DNA of 64,000 bases from Tethya wilhelma (Eukaryota; Porifera; Demospongiae; Tethyida; Tethyidae), in NCBI GenBank assembly GCA_964030475.1, contig CAXIPT010000006.1, forward strand, positions 5,631,673 to 5,695,672. The letters are read 5' to 3'. A program made the translations under genes and the position numbers. Position 1 is the stretch's first letter; every line of letters begins with the position of its first letter. Below the pieces are notes generated by a model. It saw only the letters and a program-made list of their open reading frames with translations, had not been told where the DNA came from and did not search any database. Positions 1-11,635 of this stretch are shown one piece after another.

Positions 1-1610
1 TTATTGAATGTATGCAGCTATTCCTCCCTTTCCTGAGAATGTAATGGTGGTGGTGGTTGCCAATGGAACTACTACTGTCACTGTTAACATAGACTGGGAC
101 CCTCCAATGGGAGTTGTGGACAGATACATAGTTGAAACCTCACCTCAGACTCAGCCTCCTGTCACAGTCAGCTCAGACACTAATACAAGTCTAGTTCTGT
201 CTTACAATGAGAGATATGCTGTGAGTATCACAGCTGAGAACTGTATTGGTAGAAGTTCTACAATGTTAAGCACCTTTGTCGAATTTGGTATGTTGTCATA
301 CTCTTGATTACCCATAATAAACAAAACAATCATGTTACAACAGTTTGTAAATTCAACCATGAGTTCAAAAGACCTGGGTTCAAATCCCAGCTAGATTTCA
401 TAATAATTTTTCATGTACAGATTAGTAAATTTTTAATTAGGCACTTATTATACCCAAACAGTTGGTTGCCCTCCACTTTCAAGTGGTCCGAATGTCACAA
501 TTGCTGTCGAGTCTTACACCAGTTCATCAGTAGGCTCTGTGGTCTCCTACCAGTGTAGACCAGGGTTCATTCCAGAGGGGAGGGTGATGTCTGTATGTGG
601 GGGAGATGGAAGGTGGAACCCTGATCCTGAGCAGTACAGATTATTTTGTAGAGAAGGTATACATGGATACATACATGCTCCCCCCTTCAAATAATTTATT
701 TATAATTTAATGCCTTGATTTTAATTATATCCAGTCAGCTGTGGAGCTTCTGTTCTTCCTACCAACAGCACTATGGTCAGTGGTCCCACTAATGGTATGA
801 GAAATGGATCAGAGGTCACATTCCAATGTAATGATGGTCTGTTCCCCTCTAATGAGATAACTATTGTCTGTACCAGTGAAGAGAGATGGTCCCCAGACCC
901 TCAGGGGATAGAGTGTGGAGAGGAACCAGGTTGGTGTGTTATAAATTCTTCAGTCTTCATATGTGTAATGCATTGTGGATTGCATCTCCAGTTCTCTGCT
1001 CTCCTCCTGCCACTCCAAGAGGTGTTGTTGTTGATGAAGTGACTTCAACTACCCTAATCTTTGGTTGTGATGAAGGGTATTCCCCTCAGGGGACAATGAC
1101 AGCTGTGTGTGTGGCCACTGATACCTGGAGACCTGACCCTGCTACCTGGGAGTGTACACCATTAGCAACAACAATGGGGACTACAGCAACTTCCAATGGT
1201 GGTGACACACTTGAGACATCTGGTATGAAAATTAATAATAAATTAATCATGAGTAATGACCACTTTTCAAAGGTGGAATATATACGTATAATTATGTCAT
1301 AGTTAGTCATTACTGTTTACAACACTAACGATATTCATGATTGATTTATGATTATTATACTACTAATAGTTTCAAGTTCTTTAATTTGGATTATCGTCGG
1401 TGCTTCTGTGGGTGGAGTATTGGTCGCTGGCCTATTAATAGTAGCCTGTGCCTGCATAGTACTAGTGGTGATTGTGAGAAGGAAGAGGATGAAGGAACCA
1501 GATGGTGAGGTTTCACAGGACGATCCTCCTGCACTGTACGATGAGATTGTACCCAAACAACCAGCCAGGACTATTGAACTCCAGGAGAATGTTGCATATG
1601 ATCAGAGTAA
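1..1610 (+). CDS. R1: partial Ig/FN3/CCP receptor (3' part, cut at N)
   Basis: This is the 3' part of a single-pass receptor. The exons are FN3 18-287, CCP1 462-656, CCP2 735-929, CCP3 992-1222 and TM plus tail 1370-1610. All introns are phase 1 and GT-AG. FN3 is recognised from PPENVM at the start, the WDPP turn and the closing EFG. The CCPs show four spaced Cys with a Trp before the last Cys (RWNPDP, RWSPDP). The TM exon has a roughly 25-residue hydrophobic run, then basic RRKRMK and the tail motif YDEI. The reading frame is cut by the N at 1611, just after NVAYDQS. All of 1-1610 matches 9707-11316 (offset 9706), so this may be a redundant contig of R4 and not a separate gene. The 5' exons lie outside the window. 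Adhesion or recognition at the cell surface is inferred from domains only. Confidence 0.8.
353..396 (+). repeat. tRNA-like SINE fragment in R1 intron
   Basis: The intron after the FN3 exon contains CTGGGTTCAAATCCCAG, a perfect T-arm with the B-box-like GGTTCAAATCC core. A convincing full tRNA cloverleaf is not visible upstream, so this looks like a tRNA-derived SINE scrap. The same sequence recurs at 10059-10102 in the duplicate copy. Confidence 0.35.
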
Positions 1611-1862
1611 NAGGTTTACAGTTGTGATAGCTACACACATACATACATACATGACCCAGCTGCAGGTGTTACAAACTAGAGTAAGTTTATGTTATGACAG
1701 TAGCTGTTACACCCAATGGGGAGGAAATTGTGGAGGTAAGTTGCTAAAACAAACAGCAAATGAAAACAAACTCCACAGAAACACACACAAACCATGAAAA
1801 TGAACAGGAGGGATTTAGCACCTCAGCTAGAATAATTATGTTTATACGTCCTTATTGTTCAG

Positions 1863-2807
1863 TCAACTGTGGAGCTCCTGTTATTCCTGTGAACTCCACT
1901 GTAGTCAGTGGTCCCAGCAGTGAGTACAGGAATAGATCATTGGTCACATTCCAATGTAACGAGGGTCTGTTCCCGTTAAACGAGATCATTACTGTCTGTA
2001 CCAGTGAAGAGAGATGGTACCCATGTGAGGTAGAGTGCACAGAGGAACCAGGTAATTAGTGCATTTGCACACATTTATTTATCTCCTGACTAGTCTAATC
2101 TCTTCTGCGTTTATCAATCGTGCATTCTCCAGTCTCCTCCTACCACTCCAAGAGGTGTTGTTGTTGATGAAGTGACTTCAACTACCCTAGTAATCTTTGG
2201 TTATGATGAGGGGTATTCCCCTCAGGGGACAGTGACAGCTGTGTGTGTGGCCACTGATACTTGGAGTCCTGACCCTGCTACCTGGGAGTGTACCCCTGAT
2301 AGCCTCGTTCCCAGGCCTTCCCCGGTATATTTCGCGATTTTTGGGGAAGGTCTGGGGACGAGGCTATACCCCTGTCATAATTGTCACAACTGTTAATGCT
2401 AACTGTAAAAACATATGAATAGACTGTAACTATAAACACCTATTGTATATTATAATAACAAGGTGCATGGCTCTGACTCATCAGCAATCAAATATGAAGG
2501 AACTATTTGGAAAATTTCCTCAGGTTGTCCCAATGAAGCAGTGACTGTAGCAGCAGCTTTCTCTATTGCAGTGGTGTATTCATCAGTTGTTTTCTTCATT
2601 GGTGGGGTTGTCTCCACCATCTTGGTCCACCTTGCCCTCTCAAGATGCAGGAAGACACCAAAACAACCAGCTACTTCTGGTGACATCATCCCCCCCACAC
2701 CAGCTGCTCCAGTGTATGAAGAAGTACTGCAAACAGAAACCAAGGATCGATTGCAGGCTGGAATTGAACTTAAAGAAAATGCTGCATATCAATTATGGAC
2801 CAGTTAA
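1863..2807 (+). pseudogene. R2: degenerate CCP receptor fragment
   Basis: Three exons of the R family remain: CCP 1863-2051, a damaged CCP at about 2133-2298, and TM plus tail 2524-2807. In the first CCP the usual WSPDPQG stretch is shortened to WYPCEVEC, which leaves an extra Cys. The second CCP has lost its first Cys codons at the acceptor, reads out of frame from there, and carries Cys to Tyr in the normally invariant GCDEGYS (GYDEGYS). It also has an added codon and a palindromic element right after its last Cys. The TM exon is intact: a hydrophobic helix, YEEV, then KENAAY and a stop. No SP, Ig or FN3 exon is seen; the sequence begins just after the N at 1611. It is most likely a pseudogene or a 5'-lost copy. 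Splicing from the first CCP straight to the TM exon would keep the frame (both phase 1). Confidence 0.65.
2299..2367. repeat. short palindromic (snap-back) element
   Basis: The arms ATAGCCTCG...CCAGGCCTTCCCC and GGGGAAGGTCTGG...CGAGGCTAT are near-perfect inverted repeats around a roughly 20-bp loop. The element sits at the 3' edge of the broken R2 CCP exon. A related hairpin lies at 29366-29484 and a weaker one at 31033-31118. Confidence 0.7.
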
Positions 2808-2878
2808 GAATAAATAAGCATTAATTTTACATAAATTAAGCAAAGCTATTTCATTACACACATACTTATCTATTCCCC

Positions 2879-2896
2879 ACTCTGCGCATGCGCAGA
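2879..2896. promoter_or_regulatory. Palindromic TGCGCATGCGCA site upstream of R3
   Basis: The 18-bp perfect palindrome CTCTGCGCATGCGCAGAG lies about 230 bp before the R3 start codon. Its core equals the animal NRF-1 consensus, so a promoter role is possible. Very similar GCGCATGCGC cores occur inside the dispersed transposon family (about 5735, 17220, 29557, 40140), so the motif could also be repeat-derived. Confidence 0.3.
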
Positions 2897-3126
2897 GTAT
2901 CGTGCAAGTACTTGTGGTAAATTTGCAAGGCAAGGTCATAAGGACAATTCAGAGATTGTGTTTTTGATTACAACTCAAAGAGCCGAATAGCCGTTGGAGT
3001 GAAGCAGTCACCATCAAATTGCACTAGCATTCTTCACGCTAAATTAGCTTAGAGTCTTGCACGGTATGTCATAAATTATAGAATAAGAAATTATGCCTGA
3101 ATTTTTTTTGTAAATGCACAGACAAC

Positions 3127-4479
3127 ATGCAGACGGTATTGTTCCTCGTGTCACTGACCATAGCCTCCCATGTACTACCAGCCGTACACTCCTCAGCTGC
3201 CAGTAATGACAGCTCTACTGATCACAGTGACCAGCCATTAATCAGCTGCAACGCTCCAGATGGTGTCCTGGCTGTACCTGCTGTGAACCCGACAGACAGA
3301 CACTGTCATACCTTCACCAATCTATCATGTGAAGTTAGAGACAGTGAAGTACAAGGTATCCTTCATATATTCTTTAAGGAGAACTCCTCATCAAGCGACA
3401 AATCAGAGTTTTTTTCACTTGTGGAGAAAACTCAAACTGACCATTCACCATGCCACTTTGATCGAAACAGCGGACAGAACTGCACAAGGCTGGTGCTCCA
3501 CATCCCAGCTTGCTGGCACAAAAAGCTGAATGAATCATATTTTGAGATCTGTGCTCATAGGAAGGGCAGGCATGAAGAGTTGCCTGAATGCTTTCACTTT
3601 GGCGTCATTTACCTAAATCAGAGTGAGCCTGGTGTAACTTGTGACACTCCCTTTCTTCCTGCCAACAGTTCCATGATTGGTGGGCCTACTGGTGGAATGA
3701 GAAAGGGATCAGAGGTCACGTTCCGATGTGACGAGGGTCTGTACCCCTCTGATAATATTGTTACTGTTTGTACCAGTGAAGGGAGATGGTTTCCAGACCC
3801 TCAGGGGGTGGAATGTGAAGAGGAGCCAGGTTGGTACCACATTGTAATATCTTCCTGTATGATTGATTGTGCCTTTGTTGACAGCTGCCATCAAAGATGT
3901 TATAAGTATTAATTCTTTCTTCATGTAGTGAGCTGCCCTTGTGAGTGTCCAACTAAAACTGACGATGAAGTGACCCTCTCTCTCTCTTGCAATGGAGGAG
4001 GTTCTCTCCAGAGAGTGGAGTGTGTGGCAAATAGCACTGCACACAGTATTGACCTCAATCTACTGGACCGTAGCACCAGCACACAAGCCCACAGTGGAGG
4101 TACATACACACACTACTGCTGCAGTAAAAAGTTCATTACTTATTTTACTGAAATTTCAGGTAACTGTATTTCCAAGAAGATTCCTCCAGTTGCCTTCAGT
4201 ATCATTGGTGTCATGACATGTGTCATTGTTATTCAGTTAGTAATAATTGTAGTAGTTTGTACAAGACTTCGTCATAAAGCCTCTCCAGGAAGCTCAAATG
4301 AAAGTCCGTCTAATGACTTTACCAGTCACAACCCAGTAGCCGCTGTAGCTAATGGCAAACCAGCAGCCAGACCTTTCCACATAAATCTAGAGAGGATGCC
4401 AAGCACACCTGAAGAAAGAACACCTCTGAACAGTTTACCTCCACAAGACATACAACATGAAACTGATGAAGAGCATTAG
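3127..4479 (+). CDS. R3: divergent CCP-containing single-pass receptor
   Basis: Three exons, 3127-3829, 3929-4099 and 4160-4479, splice in phase 1 to 397 aa. The ATG at 3127 begins a clear signal peptide (MQTVLFLVSLTIASHVLPA). Next comes an unrecognised domain of about 140 residues with many Cys and N-glycosylation sequons (NSS, NCT, NES, NQS). A CCP domain follows in the same exon, with no intron between, unlike every other member. Exon 2 encodes a short Cys-rich segment that may be a reduced CCP. Exon 3 has a hydrophobic helix (about 22 residues) and a Ser/Pro/Asn-rich tail of about 75 residues ending EEH. The tail has no tyrosine motif, so it would not signal like its neighbours. The CCP closely resembles CCP2 of R4 and R8. 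It is likely expressed and intact; function unknown. Confidence 0.8.
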
Positions 4480-4802
4480 CTATGTTATACTACTGTAGTC
4501 TCTATTTTATTAGTACCACTGCATCGAGCTCGAGTTAGCACCAATAATTGATTTTTTAAATACTACCATTATTTAGATATAATAATTATGCTATGTGCAT
4601 GTTATAAATGTGTACTACATTAAAATAGTGAATTAACAAGTTATGCTACGATGGTAAGAGTGGTCTGATGCACTTGGAATACTCTAATGTCAGTTTACGG
4701 CGATCAAAGGACTCAGGGAGGGTGGGGATCTCTGGGAGTTTTGACGACCGGGAAGTCTCTTCAAACATATGAGTGAGAAGATCGCCTAACTGATCTTGTT
4801 GA

Positions 4803-4806
<4 letters not shown>
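4480..4806. other. R3 3' flank, no gene seen
   Basis: AT-rich sequence follows the R3 stop. No exon, repeat family or RNA gene could be recognised here before the (TG)n tract. Confidence 0.5.
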
Positions 4807-4851
<45 letters not shown>

Positions 4852-4870
4852 ACGTGTGTGCACACACACA
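4807..4870. repeat. (TG)n microsatellite
   Basis: About 20 uninterrupted TG units are followed by a degenerate TG/CA stretch. It gives long Thr/His or Cys/Val open frames on both strands that are not genes. Confidence 0.95.
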
Positions 4871-4940
4871 CATGTGGTTAAGGTTTACAGTTGTGATAGC
4901 TGCATACACACATACATACATACATAGTCAGCAGGAGCGN

Positions 4941-6015
4941 CTTTTAGGCTGATTACCAACAGTATGTAGGGCCTAAAGCTTACAGAAACTTTCCAAAGCA
5001 CTCGTAGAGAGCGCTAGTCAAAAGTTACACCCACGCAATTTTGCTCTCAAATACTACCAATTATGCCCGCCAGTATATATGCTCACTAGATCTCATTTCC
5101 TGGACCCCGGTGCAACTATTTGTATAAATTTAAAGTGAGAATTGGAGCAGTGTTAATTAACTTTTAAATTAAGATTATATTATAAAAAAACTAAAAAAAT
5201 TTTTAAAAAACCCTCGATTTTGGACGTGGATCCGTGCTATAATTACAAGTAGTAAAAATTTCAAAAAATAAGCAGTGTAGGAATGGGCAGTGCTGTAAAA
5301 AGTATTGGAACAAGGAATGGTCTCAATTTCGGCACATGACTACTTCATTTTCACTTTTGATCCCTCATATATATAGCTATTTGTCGTAAATGGATGGTTC
5401 AAAGAATGATCTCTACTTGAATAGCTAACGAGTACTATGATCACAAATCTTATCACTTTGCTAAAAAGTGGAATAAAATATAGCAGGCAGAGTTAGATTA
5501 CAGGCCAAAACTTGGGCACAAAAAATGAAGTAGTCATGTCACTCATGTGCCGAAATTGAGACCATTCCTTGTTCTAATACTTTTTACAGCACTACCCATT
5601 CCTACACTGCTTATTTTTTGAAATTTTTACTACTTGTTCATTCACTTTTTTCAACACTACAGTGAGGAGACTCTCAGAGACTGGAGTCTCTACAAAAATA
5701 CTTGCGTAGTAGTATGTGGCTAATGCGCATGCGCATTAAATGCCACGTGGATGAGACAACGACCTTTGAACTCTACTAGAAAAATGGCTACACATGAAGT
5801 ACACAAATTTATACTGAAGCTATACAAAGCTTTCTAGCTCTTGTTTTAACACATTTAGGCAGTAAACGAGGGTAAAAGACCCTAGTTCGGATGAAAAAAA
5901 GTTACTTTGTGTTGTCAAAGCTAGCTCAAATTCTTCTGTTTGTCTGGAAACAGCGTTCAAGTACGGTCAGTAAGGAAGTATGAGGAAGTAAGGAAGTAAG
6001 TAAGGAAGTAAGTAA
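4941..6015 (-). mobile_element. Interspersed hairpin-ended element (copy 1)
   Basis: The stretch 5247-5637 is a long inverted repeat: arms of about 115 bp starting ACAAGTAGTAAAAATTTC and containing GTAGGAATGGGC and GGCACATGACTACTTCATTTT. The flank to 6015 is the reverse complement of the internal part of the better-preserved copies at 16732-17722 and 39650-40640, including the GCGCATGCGC core. The piece at 4941-5100 carries another segment of the same family, starting at the N at 4940. No transposase is encoded, so this is a non-autonomous element. Confidence 0.7.
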
Positions 6016-6039
6016 GTGAGAACAAAATTGCGTGGGTGT

Positions 6040-6729
6040 AACTGCCATCTCTTTGGCAACGACGTAGCTTTTACTGACAGGCAGTTTGACCTAGGAATCC
6101 TGGTGAAACAGGACTTGACCTGGTCGGATCACCACAAGAAACTATGTACCAAAGCTTACAAAGCACTCCACTTAATTTGCAGAACATTAACAAGTTCCTC
6201 ACCAGTACATCTAAAGAATTAAGATACTGTATATCAAATTAGTTCGATCTCACTTTGCCTATTGTAGTTTAATATGGAGGCCCATGCTCATTAAAGACAT
6301 CACCAACATTGAACGTGTGCAAAGGCGTGCCACCAAATATAATTACTAAACGAGTCACATCTGACTACAAAGCAAGACTATTGTCACTCAATCTGCTTCC
6401 TCTTGTGTCATGGCTTGAACTGCAAGACATTATGTTCTTAGTTAAGTGTTTAAAGATGTGGAGAATACAAACATTTTAAAGTATGTGAGTTTTGTTAAGA
6501 GCTCAACTAGAGCTGCATCATGCAATAATTAGCTCAGGCCAAACAAAGTCAGATTATCAACTACGAGTCTACGAGCCACTTCTACTTCAACAGAGTAGTT
6601 AAACTCTGGAACAAAATACCATCTGACATTCTGAATCTTTCAGCTTCACCTGAGTCAATTCGTTTTAATCTTTACGAAACACATGTTAGGGTGCATGTGC
6701 AACATGAAAAATCAACATTCGACTTTTGA
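6040..6729 (+). mobile_element. Decayed non-LTR (LINE) reverse-transcriptase 3' remnant
   Basis: Translated pieces in shifting frames match the C-terminal region of LINE reverse transcriptases. First comes DLGILVKQDLTWSDHHKK followed by KAYKALHLICR, then a segment resembling the usual YCS..W.P...KDI..IERVQRRATK block, then LLSLNLLPLVSWLELQD and RVVKLWNKIPSDI. The order is right for a CR1/Jockey-like RT end. Several frameshifts and stops break it, so it is dead. Confidence 0.75.
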
Positions 6730-6807
6730 ACAACTAATTCATGCAATATGTACAGTAGGTTGAAACTTAAACCAGCGCACCTTCAAACTCCGTTGTCTCC
6801 TATCAAC

Positions 6808-7540
6808 AAATGACTTCTCAATTCTTGGTACTAACTACTTTCAACCGAATCAGCCAGATGGTTACCAATAACAGAGGCTTGTTTCAACTCTATCAGAGAA
6901 TTGGCAAGGCCCTCCTCTAACTAATGCAATGTATAGGGGTTCCCTTCTCTCTTGAATGTAAGCAAAAAATTAATGGTAAATTGCGATTATAGCGGTAAAA
7001 ATGCGTAAATTTTGCTGACAATGCAATATGAAACTTACGGTTTTCTTTAACTTCAGCAACAGAGATCAGGAATTGAAGGTGCACTGGTTAAAGTACCAAC
7101 CTACTCTACATGTTGCATGAATTAATTGTTCAAAAGTCGATAGTTGATTTTTCATATTGCAACCTACAACAAATGACTTCTGAATTTTTGGTACTAACTA
7201 CTTTCAACAGAATCAGCCAGATGGTTACCAATAACAGAGGCTTGTTTCAACTCTATCAGAGAATTGGTAAGGCCCTCCTCTACTAACGCAATGTATCGAG
7301 GTTCCCTTCTCTCTTGCATGTAAGCAAACTGAATGGCAAATAATTGCTATTTTAGCGGTAAAAACGCGTAAATTTTGCTGACAATGCAAATATGAAACTT
7401 ACGGGGTTTTCAAGTTTTAACTTCAGCGACAGAGATCAGGAATTGAAGGTGCGCTGGTTTAAGTACCAACCTACTCTACATGTTGCATGAATTAATTGTT
7501 CAAAAGTCAAAAGTTGATTTTTCATATTGCACACCCTACA
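6808..7540 (+). repeat. Two tandem ~363-bp units
   Basis: Units 6808-7170 and 7171-about 7535 are highly similar, both starting AAATGACTTCT. The ends also carry inverted similarity to the LINE tail at 6676-6790 (the motif around ATTAATTGTTCAAAAGTC). The block is probably a duplicated transposon tail. No gene is seen. Confidence 0.7.
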
Positions 7541-7762
7541 CATGTGGACAAATTTTGAACAAAGCTTTAACTCAAATAACATATTATGTTCCTTTCAACT
7601 TCAATGTTCGTGCTACAACTGTTCTTCTCTTTAGACTCGTATTAAGTTTATCAAGTTGTATAGCATCAACCCTTACTCTGGTTGCTCCAACCATGGAGAC
7701 AGCCTTCAGTACTACAATATCAACTATCACTTATTGGCATTTTATCACTCTCTTTTATTTGT

Positions 7763-7979
7763 ACAAGTAGTAAAAATTTCAAAAAAATAAGCAGTGTAGG
7801 AATGGGCAGTGCTGTAAAAAGTATTGGAACAAGGAATGGTCTCAATTTCGGCACATGACTACTTCATTTTTTGTGCCCAAGTTTTGGCCTGTAATCTAAC
7901 TCTGCCTGCTATATTTTATTCCACTTTTTAGCGAAGTGATANNNNNNNNNNNNNNNNNNNNNNNNNNNNNNNNNNNNNN
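7763..7979. mobile_element. Hairpin-element arm ending at a 38-base N gap
   Basis: Bases 7763-7941 repeat the arm that starts ACAAGTAGTAAAAATTTC and end in GCGAAGTGATA. The sequence then passes into Ns at 7942-7979. The rest of the element and whatever lies between it and 7980 is missing. Confidence 0.65.
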
Positions 7980-8378
7980 CGTCAGGAAACCTTACAGGTG
8001 AGTGGGCGGGGCTTGAAGTCTGCACAACCCAGTGTAACTTTTCATGGGCTATCTTGTGGTACCAAACTTGAAGTACTTGCACCAGCTAGTAAGTCAAAAA
8101 TCGCGTCCGAATTCGATGGTGGCCGATAATTGGTGGCTTACTCTACCTTACTGCTAAATTTTATGATTTGTAGGGGCAAAAGTGTCCATAGTACGAATAA
8201 GAAAGCAGTTAAGTAGCCAGCAATAAACTACGGCAGGCATTGGCCCGCCTGTGACCTACTCTGCATGTGCTGTACTATAATTATGCTCTAGCAATTGCGG
8301 GCTGCAACAAAGCAGCCCCACCTCTCAAATTTCGCATTAGATTCTAATATAATATATATAATTATCATATGAACTTAC
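7980..8378. other. Segment between gap and orphan first exon
   Basis: No complete exon is visible. This would be intron 1 of the minus-strand coiled-coil receptor starting at 8402. It holds a GGGGCTGCTTTG-type segment also present after the first exons of CC2 (about 49070) and CC3 (about 62250), which supports that reading. Confidence 0.45.
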
Positions 8379-8402
8379 CAAATAATAAATGATACTTAGC
8401 AT
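8379..8402 (-). CDS. Orphan first exon of a coiled-coil-type receptor (CC0)
   Basis: On the minus strand, ATG at 8402-8400 gives MLSIIYYL followed by a GTAAGT donor, a 24-bp exon. It is the same as the first exon of CC2 (48974-48997), even to the same peptide, and like that one it diverges from an R gene. Downstream exons would run into the gap at 7942-7979 and are not present in the window. It is a fragment of a real gene or a relic; which one cannot be told here. Confidence 0.6.
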
Positions 8403-8653
8403 TCTGTGCACTTTTATCACTGGACCGCTGGCGTATACAGGTGTAAGCTTATGTGAACACTAAACACAGGCTTTATAAAAGAGTGTTTCTATAATAATCG
8501 AGACTGCGTCGCCGCGCGCCAGCTGGCCGTGTCACACCACACCCAGCATAATTAGCACCACTAGCTAGCTATAATTATAGTTTAGCATAATCATGTACCA
8601 AAATTATTCATAAGCTGACTGGTTGGAATTACCTAAGAGGATCCGTTGGACTC
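8403..8653. promoter_or_regulatory. Divergent promoter CC0 / R4
   Basis: The 251 bp between the two start codons hold CAGGCTTTATAA (about 8467-8478) and a GC-rich block (about 8506-8537: GCGCGCCAGCTGG then GTGTCACACC). Both recur in inverted order in the 259-bp promoter at 48715-48973, together with the TATGTGAACAC motif. Conservation between two otherwise unlike intergenic regions argues for a shared control region. Confidence 0.6.
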
Positions 8654-11338
8654 ATGACTATGTCGGAGCCAGCAAAAGTTATGAATTTTTTTCTGTTCTC
8701 ATCAGTTTACCTACTCTCTAGTTTGCAAATTGGTAAGTAATTAACACCCTCATGTCTGTATATATTAATTGTAACAAAAATAAACCAGCCAATCGATTGG
8801 TTATGCATGCTTTAATAGGAGTCAGATTAAGATTATACAACTCTTCACACATGCATTGATTAAGTGGAACAACTCTTGGGTAGGATCTGTACCAGACTCT
8901 TCCGACATTCATTGCGAAGAGTCTGAGCAAGCCAGACTAATACAACTCAATGACACACAAAATGATTACATGTCATAAATATGTGCATCAGGATAATTAC
9001 AGCACATGAAGTTGGTTAATAAGCTTCATGCAACATAAATTGAACTATCTTGAGTTTTTGTCATTGAGATTTTCTTACATTTGGGTTTGCAATTGTGTGT
9101 CAAACTTATCCTTGTAGGTATTTAAACTTATAAATCGGTTATTTTCTATTTGAGTATTACACAGTACATTAATATTGTTGCTAATGTTGTTGAAACAATC
9201 AATAGGACTGGAAATAATNAATCACCTTCACATGCACACAGGATCCTCCTGAGAGTTTCCTTCAATGGTCTATATCTCGATCTCAAGATAAAGCAAGCAT
9301 CGTTCCAATCCAGTACAACTTTCCATTCTCTCAACCACCTTTAGTACAGACATTGTCCTCTAGTGAAGTCAGTGGCACAGCAGTCCTTGTCTCCACCTCT
9401 CCCATTGTAGTGTCCATTCTCACTCTCACTGTCATAACACAACTAAATGGAGATGAAGTAGGATGTGTTGGCTCAGTTTCTCCAATAGAACGCATTAACA
9501 TAAATATTGCAAGTCAGTCAACAATGCAGATTTTATTTTGCATGCAATAATTATGTGTCCTACACTCATATAGGTTGACCATGAGCTAGGAGTATGTAAT
9601 TTTGAAGAAAATAATCCAATGGCTAATGCTTTAATTTCCCTTTTCCATTCATCAAAATGATTGTGAATGTGAACCATGATAATACAGTTTTCAGGTGGTA
9701 TGTATTTTATTGAATGTATGCAGCTATTCCTCCCTTTCCTGAGAATGTAATGGTGGTGGTGGTTGCCAATGGAACTACTACTGTCACTGTTAACATAGAC
9801 TGGGACCCTCCAATGGGAGTTGTGGACAGATACATAGTTGAAACCTCACCTCAGACTCAGCCTCCTGTCACAGTCAGCTCAGACACTAATACAAGTCTAG
9901 TTCTGTCTTACAATGAGAGATATGCTGTGAGTATCACAGCTGAGAACTGTATTGGTAGAAGTTCTACAATGTTAAGCACCTTTGTCGAATTTGGTATGTT
10001 GTCATACTCTTGATTACCCATAATAAACAAAACAATCATGTTACAACAGTTTGTAAATTCAACCATGAGTTCAAAAGACCTGGGTTCAAATCCCAGCTAG
10101 ATTTCATAATAATTTTTCATGTACAGATTAGTAAATTTTTAATTAGGCACTTATTATACCCAAACAGTTGGTTGCCCTCCACTTTCAAGTGGTCCGAATG
10201 TCACAATTGCTGTCGAGTCTTACACCAGTTCATCAGTAGGCTCTGTGGTCTCCTACCAGTGTAGACCAGGGTTCATTCCAGAGGGGAGGGTGATGTCTGT
10301 ATGTGGGGGAGATGGAAGGTGGAACCCTGATCCTGAGCAGTACAGATTATTTTGTAGAGAAGGTATACATGGATACATACATGCTCCCCCCTTCAAATAA
10401 TTTATTTATAATTTAATGCCTTGATTTTAATTATATCCAGTCAGCTGTGGAGCTTCTGTTCTTCCTACCAACAGCACTATGGTCAGTGGTCCCACTAATG
10501 GTATGAGAAATGGATCAGAGGTCACATTCCAATGTAATGATGGTCTGTTCCCCTCTAATGAGATAACTATTGTCTGTACCAGTGAAGAGAGATGGTCCCC
10601 AGACCCTCAGGGGATAGAGTGTGGAGAGGAACCAGGTTGGTGTGTTATAAATTCTTCAGTCTTCATATGTGTAATGCATTGTGGATTGCATCTCCAGTTC
10701 TCTGCTCTCCTCCTGCCACTCCAAGAGGTGTTGTTGTTGATGAAGTGACTTCAACTACCCTAATCTTTGGTTGTGATGAAGGGTATTCCCCTCAGGGGAC
10801 AATGACAGCTGTGTGTGTGGCCACTGATACCTGGAGACCTGACCCTGCTACCTGGGAGTGTACACCATTAGCAACAACAATGGGGACTACAGCAACTTCC
10901 AATGGTGGTGACACACTTGAGACATCTGGTATGAAAATTAATAATAAATTAATCATGAGTAATGACCACTTTTCAAAGGTGGAATATATACGTATAATTA
11001 TGTCATAGTTAGTCATTACTGTTTACAACACTAACGATATTCATGATTGATTTATGATTATTATACTACTAATAGTTTCAAGTTCTTTAATTTGGATTAT
11101 CGTCGGTGCTTCTGTGGGTGGAGTATTGGTCGCTGGCCTATTAATAGTAGCCTGTGCCTGCATAGTACTAGTGGTGATTGTGAGAAGGAAGAGGATGAAG
11201 GAACCAGATGGTGAGGTTTCACAGGACGATCCTCCTGCACTGTACGATGAGATTGTACCCAAACAACCAGCCAGGACTATTGAACTCCAGGAGAATGTTG
11301 CATATGATCAGAGTAACTATTATAGTACAAAGTCGTAA
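8654..11338 (+). CDS. R4: SP-Ig-FN3-3xCCP-TM receptor, Ig exon broken by N
   Basis: Exons are SP 8654-8732 (MTMSEPAKVMNFFLFSSVYL...), Ig 9220-9512 (5' part lost at the N, 9219), FN3 9724-9993, CCP1 10168-10362, CCP2 10441-10635, CCP3 10698-10928 and TM plus tail 11076-11338. All junctions that can be seen are phase 1. The Ig exon keeps FTCT (B-strand Cys), LQW (C-strand Trp) and the late VGC, but its start (the usual CPGDV) is missing. The TM exon encodes a helix of about 25 residues, basic RRKRMK, YDEIVP, IELQENVAYDQS and a terminal NYYSTKS. The start is chosen because it gives a signal peptide like those of R10 and R12. From FN3 onward it is identical to R1. An extracellular recognition role with tyrosine-based signalling is inferred. 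Confidence 0.8.
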
Positions 11339-11635
11339 CAGCTGCAGTTGTTATTGTGTAATTTTTAAGTTTGAATACATGTACGTATATGCACGAAATT
11401 TTGTAACGTTAGCTAGTATCCAGTTTGATGGTATACATGATCCATGAGCATGCAGACATATGCATATTATACCAAAGAATGACTATAAGATCTTAGATAA
11501 TTGTTATTATTATTATTATTATTATTCATTTCCACGCCACCATAGGCACAAAGGGGGGAAGGGGGAACAACACACACACAAACAATCATCACAAAAATAA
11601 CAAAGAAAAAATGAGGAGAGAGAGAGAGATCAGAA
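11339..11635. other. R4 3' flank with (ATT)n
   Basis: AT-rich sequence with a short ATT repeat near 11503-11526 separates the convergent ends of R4 and S1. No exon was recognised. Confidence 0.5.

Noticed and set aside
353..396. Functional tRNA gene
   Set aside because: Only the T-arm is convincing; no matching acceptor stem or D-arm was found.
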